From Trichosporon coremiiforme (taxonomy: Eukaryota > Basidiomycota > Tremellomycetes > Trichosporonales > Trichosporonaceae): a DNA stretch of 12,387 bases. Position numbers and translations under genes: made by a program. This document shows, piece after piece, positions 1-8,439 of this stretch; the stretch's first letter is position 1, and each line of letters begins with the position of its first letter. The DNA is taken from NCBI GenBank assembly GCA_039545355.1, contig BCJJ01000123.1, forward strand, positions 1 to 12,387, written 5' to 3'. The notes under the pieces were generated by a model. The model had not been told where the DNA came from. It was given only the letters and a program-made list of their open reading frames with translations, and ran no database searches.

Positions 1-180
1 CCCCCCCCGGTACATCTCAAGCGCGGGGACGCCGTGTGACGTCTTGCCCTTTGCGTCCGTGTAGAACTCAGAACAATGAAACCCCAACAACCGAATTACG
101 AACGCGATTTCCTGCAGCAACTGGTGGTGCTAACGCGGGTTTTGCGTGATGGACATCGCGCCATACCGCATGTCCAGTGA

Positions 181-210
181 CCCGTCAGAGTCTACGAGCC
201 CGGCCAGAAG
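181..210 (-). other. LAGLIDADG motif 2 (LLAGLVDSDG)
   Basis: The residues LLAGLVDSDG match the second motif of VDE and HO (LAGLIDSDG) almost exactly, with the catalytic Asp present. It is preceded by VPLSYRLASIPARLQ, the usual IP...RL lead-in. It is followed by SLDMRYGAMSITQ and, after the TAG codon at 132-130, by a helix ending in RLLGF and by ALEMYRGG, paralleling YAIYMSGG in VDE. The region continues past the window start. Confidence 0.88.
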
Positions 211-909
211 TTGGAGGCGTGCTGGAATGGAGGCGAGGCGGTACGAGAGAGGAACAGCTTCCTGTCGTTCTCTGGACCCCGCTTTCCCCGCATTGTGACC
301 TCGAGACGTCGAAGCTCTCTCCAGAACTTTTTCGGTCCTTTCCTTCTTCTCGTGGCACGTTCACCAGCGGGATGTCGGAAGGGGTCGTCGAGGGGGTCGG
401 CATAGAACCGCGTCGGAATAGGCAGGGCGGCGTCGCGTTGAGCCACGAGCTGGTTCCGGCGTTACACCTCGTCGTAGAATGGCGGCTGGACGTCGGGTGG
501 ACGGAGAACGGCTTCGACCCCATCGTTCGACCCCATCGTCTGAGGACGATGTCGATGTGTCGTCGCTCGCTGTCGACATGTTTTCAGAGTCGCCGTCATC
601 CTCATCGCCGTTCGGCCTCAGCCATCCTACCCGGCGCCGGTCGGGGTAGTTTCCATCCAATCTCCTCCACCCAGCCGCACGCCAACTGCGCTTTTGGGCC
701 GCAGTCGGGTCACGAAAGTCCTCGCCACGGTCCTCGGGCGTCCGCTGAACGGGCAGGCCGCGGCTGCGCGGGCCGGGAGGCCGCCGAGACAGGTAACACG
801 CGAAATCGCCGTGATGTCGCAAACAGAGCTTGTACCGGCGAGCAAGCTCGGCAAAGTACGACTGAACTTCAATCTCACGGGCGTCCGCGTATCCTGGGCC
901 ACTGGCTGT

Positions 910-933
910 TCCGTCGCCGAGCCAGTATCCGAG
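910..933 (-). other. LAGLIDADG motif 1 (LGYWLGDG)
   Basis: The residues LGYWLGDG, preceded by PPPYA, correspond to the first LAGLIDADG helix of VDE (LGLWIGDG) and HO (LGLWLGDS). The final Asp-Gly supplies a metal-binding acidic residue in active enzymes and is kept here. The following residues (EIEVQSYFAELARRYKLCL) fit the strand-helix pattern that comes after the motif. Confidence 0.82.
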
Positions 934-1239
934 GGCATACGGTGGTGGGACATCCGGGTCTCCGTCGAACTCCAACGGTCCTGGCTTAAAGAAGGGCAGT
1001 GTCTTGCGTGGGCCTTTGGGTGGGCGCAGGAAGTCCTCCAGTCCGTGCTTGGAGACTAGTCCGCCTGTAGATCCGGGTTGCCCGTCCATCTCGCTGTCCT
1101 CCTTTGTCATGCTGTCGTCGGACGCGTCGGATTCGAGCGCAGCGTCGCTGTCGTCGCGCTGGGATGCATTCGAGCCATGTCCCACTTCGCGCATCCCCAG
1201 AGGAGTCTCGCGGCCGAAAGGTGGCAGGTAGCTTGGGGT

Positions 1240-1461
1240 CGTCAACGCCAGCGGCGTGTTTCCCGTCATGCTGAGCGATGCGTTCTCCCCCGTCCCAAGC
1301 TTGAGAGTGTATACGGGTTTGACGGCCGTACGGACGCGCGACAGACGTCGCGGGCGGCCGTCGAAGCCGAGGAGGAGGTCGCCGTCTTGGATGTCGACGG
1401 CCAGCACGGTACGGCCGTCTGCACTAACAAAACGCGCGTCTCCTGGCCAGTATCCCGGTTG
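1240..1461 (-). other. Hint domain, N-terminal blocks (splicing residues absent)
   Basis: The translated segment matches Hint block A (G-D-A-R-F-V-S-A-D-G, then V-D-I-Q-D-G-D, then L-L-G-F-D-G-R-P-R) in spacing and wording; the VDE intein has ADG, VGN and GKDGRPRE at the same spacing. Block B is recognisable as MTGNTPLAL. Position 1 of the domain, Cys in VDE, aligns with Gly (1455-1453). The block B His of the T-x-x-H pattern aligns with Thr (codon 1257-1255). Without these residues, self-splicing would not be expected even if the frame were whole. HO itself is a Hint protein that does not splice. Confidence 0.8.
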
Positions 1462-1570
1462 CTAAACGGCGGGCTTTGGGCGTTGACGAGCAAGGACTTG
1501 GGGCTGTCGCGGTCGATCGGGTTTCCGCGTTGCCCGTGGAGACGGCGCGGGCGGACGGAGCCGCGCTCAC
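1462..1570 (-). other. Candidate 109-bp intron before the Hint exon
   Basis: A strong donor (GTGAGC, 1570-1565) follows an open frame ending in ACG at 1571. An acceptor TTTAG ends at 1462, exactly where the Hint frame meets its upstream stop codon. The splice is phase 0 and joins the upstream frame to the Hint frame. Against it, the nearest branch-like sequence (CGTCAAC) is about 21 nt from the acceptor, whereas the introns of the two intact genes mostly have 6-8 nt. This is a sequence-based proposal only. Confidence 0.4.
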
Positions 1571-1960
1571 CGTCCCCTTGCGCGTGGGTTCGGCGTCGGA
1601 CATTGTCGTCGGCATGGTGAGGGGAGGCCGTTGGAGACGAAGTGGCTGACGCCGCGGCTTGGAAAAGGTGGGGAGGGCGGGCAGTGGGCGCGAAACCCGC
1701 GACTGCTGGCGGTGCTCGGTGGGGTCTGTGATGTCGATGCGGAGGTTGTCGCCGTCGGCGGCGTCGGGTTTCCACGGGAACTTGTAGTACCGAAACGACT
1801 GAGGTCCACTTCGCAGTTGCATGGACGCGCTCCTCTTCGCTTTCAGAAGGTGAAGCCCAAGGAGGTTGGAGTCGAGCAAGTAGGAGGTTTGCTTGGGCTG
1901 TGCCCGCATGCGCATCCCTAGGTTCGCCACGCTCTTCTCGCTGGCGGAAGTGAAAGACAT
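1571..1960 (-). other. Candidate N-terminal exon of the Hint/endonuclease gene
   Basis: The frame is open from 2203 to beyond 1571, and its first in-frame ATG is at 1960-1958. Downstream of that ATG most codons end in C or G, as in the intact genes here; upstream of it the bias is weaker, which favours this start. It would encode about 130 residues (beginning MSFTSASEK, later FRYYKFPWKPDA, ending DAEPTRKGT) before the donor at 1570. An alternative late start at 1615 (MPTTMSD) sits in a good context (TCACCATG). I recognise no domain. It could be a family-specific N-terminal extension, a host-gene fragment or a chance open frame. Confidence 0.4.
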
Positions 1961-3149
1961 TCCGACGGACTCACGGAAACGCTTACTGCCGTTTCTCGGT
2001 CTTTCAGCGCACACTGCGTTCTGTGCTGCCCGGCGAAGAGCTTCGCCAAAAAACTTGCACTCGACAATCTTCGTTTCGTCCTTGAGGAAGATAGATGATC
2101 TGGGGAAGTCTTCGTCGGGACCCGCACGTGCCACGGTAGTTGACTGGACTTGGTCAGGCCTGGTGGGGCGGCGGGGTTGATATTGTGGGACCCTGTTGGG
2201 GAATCAGAGTGAATACCGCAAGGAAGACAGTGAAGTGGCTGGAACGGCGGTGGAGAAGCAGTTGTGAGCAACGACTGGCTACGGTACGGCCAGCCAGTAG
2301 GTGAGCGTCTACTTGCAACTGCGTATCCGGGTTCGCTTAGGATGCAATGAGTCTCAGAGCCTTTGAATCTGTTAACCTTACGTATCAGGTGTTTGTGAAG
2401 GGTGCAAGACAAGCGTTGTTCGCCGGGCGCGCCTGGGCCAGCCGTCAGCAGCGCAGCAGCTCCGTAGTAGTGGTGTGGACCTGACGCCATGCGGTGTGGA
2501 GGCCGTGCAGGGCCAGGGACGGGTTGAGGAGCCAGATAAGAGAGGCACGATCTGTTTCATGTTTCAGGTTCGAGCCTACGACGGCGCGAGGTTCTTGCCC
2601 GTTTAGCAACATCGCGGGAGTCCTGCCAGATCTGGCCGTGGGCTTTGGCAAAAGCATTCTCCCACCTATCTTTATCCTGCGGCCGCTCCGTTGCTCCGTT
2701 GCCTTACATAGAGAGCTGTGCTGACCAGATTCCACGCAGGCAGCTGGCTGCCGATTGATGTGATGTCGGGTTTTGTGTTGCACATATAGGGGTGGAGAGA
2801 CGAGAATGAAGCGGATGCATGGTCACAGTCACGCGATCGGGCCCAGTAACTGAGCCCAGTAACTATAGTTTCGAATGGCAAGGGGGGTCTGCACTATAAC
2901 CCCGCAGGGCTAGCTCAGCGGTGCTACAGTCGTCGGACGTGTCGGAGACAGCCCTCGCTAGTTTCGAGGTTTACCACGGTAATACTGAGCGCTTACCTAG
3001 CGATACGGGTGGCAGACCTCTGCTGGAGTTCTGAGGGTGCCACCCGGTCAGCGCTGTGACGACGGCTTGCGATGATCAGGCATATGCATTGCCCGTCTAT
3101 AGTACATGCGTGTATGGTAAGGTGCGGAAGAAGTGTGCCGTGAGCAAGT
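1961..3149. other. Intergenic, no supported gene
   Basis: This lies between the decayed endonuclease and the 3' end of the GH128 gene. Open frames are short, overlap on both strands and resemble nothing I know. The open frame feeding the Hint exon extends to 2203 without an ATG. An ATG at 2490 (minus, MASGPHH) followed by a possible GTAAGG donor near 2380 could mark another 5' exon, but I cannot support it. An A-box-like TAGCTCAGCGGT at 2909-2920 is not part of a foldable tRNA. Confidence 0.5.
2841..2864. repeat. 11-bp direct repeat, two copies
   Basis: GCCCAGTAACT occurs at 2841-2851 and again at 2854-2864, separated by GA. It lies in intergenic DNA. It may be a slippage duplication or a paired binding site; nothing else points to a role. 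Confidence 0.8.
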
Positions 3150-4233
3150 TTAGGCTTTGCCGTAAGACTGGTAGATCTTGCCGAGCTCGGTGATCTCTCC
3201 GTCAGCGAAGACGATGGCGTTGTCGCCCTCGATGCCACCGGCGTTGCTGCCTCTCGGAATTCCCACGCCGAAGGCAGCGTAGTACCTGCGATGTTAATCA
3301 GGCTTCCGTGGGCCTAACAGTCACTTACGCTACACGGTCATTGCTGTCAAGATAGTCGAGGGACTTCTTCATGTACTCGTTGACGTCCTCGTGGCAGTGC
3401 TTGTCGCCCTCGCCAAAATTCCAGCAGGTGAACTCGGAGATGATGATGGGGAAGCCGGGCCAGTTTTTGGCGAACGTGTCAACGTCCTGCTTGAAGCCCT
3501 CGAATGTCGGCTTGTACGATTGCATCGCCATGTACTTTGGCTTGTTCGGACAGTCCGAGTTGTAAAGGTCCTGCGGCGAGACGCCTGGACACAGCTGAGC
3601 GTAGTAGTCGACGAGCCACTGGTTGTCCCACGCCATGGCGGGGCTGACAATGTCCGTAGACTGCCCGCAGTTGCCACCACTCTGGCACTTGGTCATGAAC
3701 TCGGGCCAGGCGCCAGCGCCGTCGGCGGGAGCGATGTTGGCCTGCCCCGCTCCATCGGGCTCGTTGTAACCCATGAGCAAGCCCGGCTGCTTGATGTCCT
3801 CCATGTTACCGTGTCCTTCCTTCTTGAAGGTGTCCCAACTGTACGTCAGCCACTTGTCTCAACTCCCACTTACATCTGAGGGACGTAGGTGATGCCATCG
3901 AGACCTGGTGTAGGGTCCGTGCGCCAGTTGTAATACCAGGACACCCCGTCGCCGAACAGAGGGCGGGCGAAGCCACCGTCGGGCGACTCGCTGGGGATAC
4001 CAGCACCACGCTAGGGTCAGAGGGAGACCGCGAAGGAGACGTACCTTGGTTGATGGCATACCCTGGCCACCGGCGGCGCCAGCCCCAGCAGCCCCACCTC
4101 CGGCGGCACCACTCTCGGCAGCGGCATCAGGCGTCTCGGTCTTGGTCTTGGACTTGGGCTTGAGCTTGTGAACCGGCTTGGCCACAGCCATGGAAGCCAG
4201 AAGCGCAAGGGTAGTGAGAGAAGGGAGCATCAT
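3150..4233 (-). CDS. Secreted GH128 (Asl1-like) beta-1,3-glucanase
   Basis: There are four exons: 4233-4045, 4010-3874, 3838-3329 and 3285-3150 (TAA). The introns are 34, 35 and 43 bp with GT-AG ends, and the frame is kept throughout, giving 323 aa. Residues 1-18 form a signal peptide (hydrophobic core, AVA before K19). A Lys-rich stretch and an Ala/Gly linker (about 37-58) lead into the Glyco_hydro_cc domain from the K-R-G at 63-65. Family landmarks are WYYNW (88-92), VPQIW (106-110), GYNEPDGAGQ with E135 as probable acid/base, VSPAM (173-177), and IISEF with E244 as probable nucleophile. The end is LGKIY. Cysteines at 160, 166, 192, 205, 247 and 257 suit an extracellular protein. Families of this type hydrolyse beta-1,3-glucan, so a role in wall remodelling or glucan feeding is inferred. 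Exon 1 starts at the first of two adjacent ATGs, and a TATA box lies upstream. The gene is complete. Confidence 0.94.
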
Positions 4234-4286
4234 GCTGTCAAGAGTGAGCGTTTGTCGATGCGTCTTCCTCGTTCTCGAGCTTAGCC

Positions 4287-4293
4287 TTTTATA
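4287..4293 (-). promoter_or_regulatory. TATA box of the GH128 gene
   Basis: TATAAAA on the minus strand begins 60 bp upstream of the ATG at 4233, a normal spacing for a fungal gene with a short leader. The sequence and position are seen directly; the role is inferred. Confidence 0.6.
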
Positions 4294-5568
4294 CTAGGAG
4301 TCCAGTCACCCAGCACCGTATCATGTAGCTGCAGAGTATACCAGAGCAGCAGAGTCCAGACAGGAAGAGTCATGAAAGCAGAGGACATGCACGAACGGCC
4401 TCACGGAGCGCTCGCCGCCACCCCTTGTCCGATATTGCAGGGCCAGGAACGTTATGAGCAGCGATGCCGATGCTCAAAGCCTAAAATCGGGCGTGAATCG
4501 ATGTCGGCCAACGGCGGCGTCGCCGGTGCCCGTGTGGACCATAGGTTAGAACGTTCATCACCGCCTTTTCGCGAGCGTGGATGGAGGGTGTGTGACGAGG
4601 ACATGTCAGTAAAGCTGCACATCTCTAACGTGCCCGCGACAGGTTTGCCTTGATCGGCAACTCGTCACACAGATCGTGATCGTGAGTACCCCTATCGTCG
4701 GACGTGATTAGTGACCCGTTCTGTTGAGCAGGCCGAGGCTCATGCACCCAACAGAGCGCGCCAAACGGTCCTCTGCAGTTGCCCCGTTTTTGAGGAACAG
4801 ATATGTCGCGGAAGCCTGCCAAACATGGTAGCGTTGCCGGAATTACGAAACCGAAACGTCGCAGGTGCCCTGAAACATGCTGCCCCACCCAACGATGGTC
4901 TGACCGGAGGAGTGGACGAAGCGCTCCCAAAACAGATCTGCGACGCCCCACAGGCGTAGCGCATAGGAGTGTTAGCAACTTCAAGGACTTGGGGAGGATC
5001 ACTCGAACGAGGAGAGATGTTGGACGACTCGCGACGTCGGTTCTGGGCTGCACACTCTCACACGGTGATGACACGCCATCCCCGCATTCGCCATGAAACG
5101 CCAGTCTCCTGCACTCATTAACTGTCGAGGATGCTGAAGGTGCCTGCAACGGGAGCATCAGTGAAGGGGTATGCTTGCTGCCCCGCAGAGCACAGCACGG
5201 CCAGAAGACGTCGACGACTCCTCATGGCAATCAGTAGAGTCTGAGCGAATTAGAAAACGGATCAGTCCTGTCCTTCCAGGTCGCACGAGCGCCAGTTAGA
5301 CTCATCTGCAGAGCCGCAGAAGAGCGTTCCCATCGTCCCAGCCTGTTGGTCGCGATAACGGTGATTCTGAGAGCGGGTGTGTGGAACGGCAGAAGTCAAC
5401 TCACCACCAATGTGCTGGACGATCGATGCCGTGCTCATCCACGCACCGCACGTGATTTCGGCGATGGCCGGCGGCTACGGAGCCGGCGCCTCCACCTCCA
5501 CCGGGGCGCGGACGCTAATTCGGCGCATTACCTCATCACACGGTGCATGGGCAAGGTGGCCAGCGAGG
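4294..5568. other. Shared upstream region of two divergent genes
   Basis: About 1.3 kb lies between the GH128 TATA box and the TATA-like site of the reductase gene. Open frames are present on both strands, the longest at 4625-5158 on minus. Their translations show no recognisable domain, start context or intron structure, and a frame of that length is expected by chance at this GC content. It presumably holds both promoters. I see no RNA gene or mobile element. Confidence 0.5.
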
Positions 5569-5577
5569 TCATATAAG
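5569..5577 (+). promoter_or_regulatory. TATA-like element of the aldo-keto reductase gene
   Basis: TCATATAAG lies about 85 bp before the ATG at 5658. It is followed by a CA-rich, A-rich leader ending AAAATCAAAATG, a typical fungal start context. Confidence 0.5.
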
Positions 5578-5657
5578 CTGCCAGCGAGGAGCTTGGCCTT
5601 CTCACGTCCGCAGACAGCTGACAGCACTACACCACCCCAACAAAACACAAAATCAAA

Positions 5658-6932
5658 ATGCCCGCTGAGAAGGAGACCGTCGCGTTCGAGCCCAAGGGCA
5701 TGCTGTACAGGAACCTCGGAGAGAGCGGCCTCCGTGTCCCTGTCTTCTCCTACGGTGGATGGTTGACGTGAGTGTTTGTTTGTTTGTGGCTTGCGCCGGG
5801 GCACGACCTATGCGCCCCGCGGCATGTGATCCAGCTCTTGCTGCTGAAAGGTTACTGATGGCAGCGTCGGAGGTACTCAGAAGGGCGACCAGGTCAAGGA
5901 GCTCATGCAGAAGGCTTGGGACCTGGGCATCAACATGTTCGACGTAGGTCTCTCCTGGACAAGCTGTCAGGTCTTCTTCGTTGCTGATGTCAGAACGCCG
6001 AGGTGTACTCGAACGGCCAGTCCGAGATTGAGATGGGCCGCGTGATCAAGGAGCTCAACTGGGACCGTCGCGACCTCGTCATCACGACCAAGGTCTTCTT
6101 CGGCACTGGCCGCAAGGAGATCCAGAACACCCGCGGTCTCAGCCGCAAGCACATCATCGAGGGTGCGCACGCTTCACTCCAGCGTCTCGGACTCGACTAC
6201 GTTGATATCATCTTCGCGCACCGCCCCGACCCCACCGTGCCCATGGAGGAGGTTGTTCGCGCCTTCAACTGGCTGATCGACAACAACAAGGCGTTCTACT
6301 GGGGCACGTCGGAGTGGACTGCCGCGCAGATCACGCAGGCGAAGGAGGTCGCCCGCCGCCTCAACATGGTCGGCCCGACTGCCGAGCAGCCCCACTACTC
6401 GATGCTGCACCGCGAGCGCTTCGAGGTCGAGTACGCCGACCTGTTCAAGCGCGAGGGTCTCGGCAGCACCATCTGGTCGCCCCTCGACTCGGGCATGCTC
6501 ACCGGCAAGTACAACGACGGCGTCCCTGCCGGCTCGCGCTTCGACACGAACAAGGCCTTCTTCAAGGACACTGTCGCGGCCCTCCAGACCGAGGAGGGCA
6601 AGGCCAAGATCGAGAAGGTCAAGAAGCTCACCAAGGTCGCCGAGAAGCTCGGCGCGTCCATGACCAACCTCGCCCTCGCCTGGACCCTTCTGAACCCGAA
6701 CGTCTCGACCTGCATTGTGAGTAGTGAGAGTTAGTCCTTAGCTAACGTACAGCTCGGCGCCACCAAGCCGGAGCAGCTCGAGGAGAACGTCAAGGCCCTC
6801 GACGTCTACAAGAAGCTCAAGGACCAGCCCGAGGTCATTGCCCAGATCGAGGAGATTCTCGACAACAAGCCGACCTTCCCCAATGGCTTCGGCCGCTACG
6901 ACAAGAACGGCGATTTCCTGTACAAGCTCTAA
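5658..6932 (+). CDS. Aldo-keto reductase, AKR6 / Kv-channel beta-subunit type
   Basis: There are four exons: 5658-5767, 5865-5943, 5994-6716 and 6753-6932 (TAA). The introns are 97, 50 and 36 bp with GT-AG ends and consistent phases (2, 0, 0), giving 363 aa, the usual family length. The protein should fold as an NADPH-dependent TIM-barrel reductase acting on aldehydes or ketones in the cytosol. Landmarks in order are [14 protein letters not shown] at the N-terminus, FDNAEVY (D63, Y68), TTKVFFG (K96), IIFAHRPDP (H139), [39 protein letters not shown] and [15 protein letters not shown]63, Y68, K96 and H139 form the complete AKR tetrad; in mammalian Kv-beta the last position is Asn. Similar fungal genes are often named potassium-channel beta subunits from similarity alone, and no channel gene is visible here. 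The codons are strongly C/G-ending, suggesting good expression. The gene is complete. Confidence 0.96.
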
Positions 6933-8125
6933 GTGTGAGAAGGAAGAAGGCAGTATCAGTAGTGATGCATTTTCTTGAAGTCATCAATTCGGATATCCTC
7001 AGGTGTCGGATTTCCACACGGCAGAGCCGAAGGCAAGGCACTCCCGAACTGGCATGAACCTCCCAAGCTCCCAGGACTCGTAACAGCCCATCTCTGCCCC
7101 ACGAACCTGAGGGAGCTCCTGACAGTGACGGGTGGACCGGTGTGTACGCTCAGCATGGTCCGATTGCTGGTGCAGGCGCGTCATGAGGAATTGAGGAACT
7201 GAAGCAACGGGGAGCGAGATCTGGCTAGAGCTCTTTCTGACATTGTTCGATTACGGACCCAAGCTGCGGGTGACATCAGGAACCCGGGCCGGGGCTCGCG
7301 GTGAGTCATTGGACAAACTGTGGAGTACTCATCAACCTGGACTTGGTCAGTCGATGGCCTCGCCCATCTGGAGATGGAGGGGAAATGGGGATGTCGGGAT
7401 GTAGTGGGTGCCGGCCGTGCCGCGATATGTCGGAGCTGGCCGGCGGCCGCAGAGGGAGGGTGGGTCGGTACCCCCGGAGCCCAGAGAGCTCTTACGCACT
7501 TATGTCCTCGAGGAACGCAGGGGTGTCCATGATTGCACTTTCTTGAAGTCGGTTTAGACGGCGAAGCTGCAGCGTGCGCCGCAGCGTTGCGCCGCGCTCA
7601 GCCGTGAGCGGGGGACCTTGGGGATCTCGGGTCTTGGAGGAATTGGAGGGATCTGGCTACACCCTACATCGATCGGGGCTAGACTCCTGGGTGGGGCTAC
7701 ACACTCAAGAATACGGCGACTCCTGACTGTAGAGCGTCGCGCAGCATGTCGGTGGAGCGCGTAGAGTCTGAAACGCGTCTCGCCATCGAACGCTCCACAA
7801 TAGCATTCCTCGCAGCCGGGCATCCCCACTCCAACGCGTACTGCGGGCATTGGCGCAGGAAGAGCGCGGGTGGGGGCATGCCGGGGATGCGGGAATGCGA
7901 CAGCGGCACACCCGACTGCCGCCCAGAGCTTACGCGCACATCATGTTGGAAAGTTCACGCCAACTTCCCCAAACTCTACAACGACGGCAATCTGCCGACG
8001 CGCCTCGCGTTATCGCATGTACAGCTGCGAGCCATCGGTAGATCCAGCACACCAGCGACAGACTCGGCTGAGAACCCGGGCACTTGCGGGCCGTGCAGTT
8101 CCCAAAGCAGAGGGCACACCAGGGA

Positions 8126-8143
8126 GGGATGCAAGGGATGCAA
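8126..8143. repeat. 9-bp tandem duplication
   Basis: GGGATGCAA occurs twice head to tail, followed by a further GGG. In the plus frame it yields the repeated Cys-Lys-Gly of an unlikely 155-aa open frame. Confidence 0.8.
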
Positions 8144-8439
8144 GGGTCGCGGTGCGCCGTGGGACGAGTGCATGTTATGCTTGCAGGTTCGCAGAGATTT
8201 GGGTTCGAGATGAACAATTCACCATTTCAGCGCCCCCGATTCAGTATTTGGACGCGGAACTCTCCACCGTGCCCTTCTGCATAGCAGCGGTGACAGGGCG
8301 GCCCTTAGCCCTTGTTCACTGCTGTACAGGACTTTGGAAGCTGACGGACCCGAGGAAAACGCCACCATTACGATAATACCCGCTGCACTCGGTCGGTGGA
8401 GACCATGCTATCTCAGATCCCAGAGACGCGCGAGGGGCC

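Larger units (their letters stand above)
1..1960 (-). pseudogene. Decayed Hint + LAGLIDADG homing endonuclease (VDE/HO-like), partial
   Basis: The minus strand carries the domain order of the yeast VDE/HO family. Reading 5' to 3' there is a Hint N-terminal region (about 1461-1240, with GYWPGDARFVSADG, then VDIQDGD and GFDGRPRR, then LSMTGNTPLAL), an acidic Ser-rich linker, LAGLIDADG motif 1 (LGYWLGDG, 933-910), a second acidic insert (about 620-520), an FWREL segment (about 330-310), VPLSYR (255-238), motif 2 (LLAGLVDSDG, 210-181), and a last stretch ending MYRGG at the window edge. Homologues cut a recognition site to drive copying of their own gene. The frame is not intact: the Hint frame stops at 363-361, the FWREL segment lies in another frame, the frame changes back near 257, and TAG at 132-130 interrupts the motif-2 half. 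The C-terminal Hint blocks would lie left of base 1. The 5' end at 1960 is inferred from an in-frame ATG and a proposed intron. The family call is firm; the 5' limit is tentative. Confidence 0.85.

Noticed and set aside
1..8. Run of eight C at the window start as a contig artefact or telomere
   Set aside because: The bases fit the Gly-Gly ending of the MYRGG motif on the minus strand, so they are plausibly genuine coding sequence.
177..989. 270-aa plus-strand open frame over the endonuclease relic
   Set aside because: It is antisense to clearly recognisable Hint/LAGLIDADG sequence, so it is a shadow frame.
1266..1775. Alternative minus-strand frame across the Hint start, reading ETRVLLVQTA
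   Set aside because: It loosely resembles intein block A, but the adjacent frame reads the full ADG...DGD...GFDGRPR series at the correct spacing, so no frame change is needed there.
2567..2580. B-box-like GGTTCGAGCCT
   Set aside because: No A box or cloverleaf can be folded upstream; the match is probably chance.
2901..2985. tRNA-like A box (TAGCTCAGCGGT) in the intergenic region
   Set aside because: The D stem does not close (GCTC has no GAGC partner), no GGTTCGA-type B box follows at the right distance, and no acceptor stem pairs.
4625..5158. 177-aa minus-strand open frame between the divergent genes
   Set aside because: The length is expected by chance in this composition, and there is no recognisable domain or intron structure.
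7746..8213. 155-aa plus-strand frame with a Cys cluster (CKGCKGRG...WDECMLC) suggesting a zinc knuckle
   Set aside because: Part of the Cys pattern comes from a 9-bp tandem duplication. The rest has no family resemblance, and overlapping frames are equally open.
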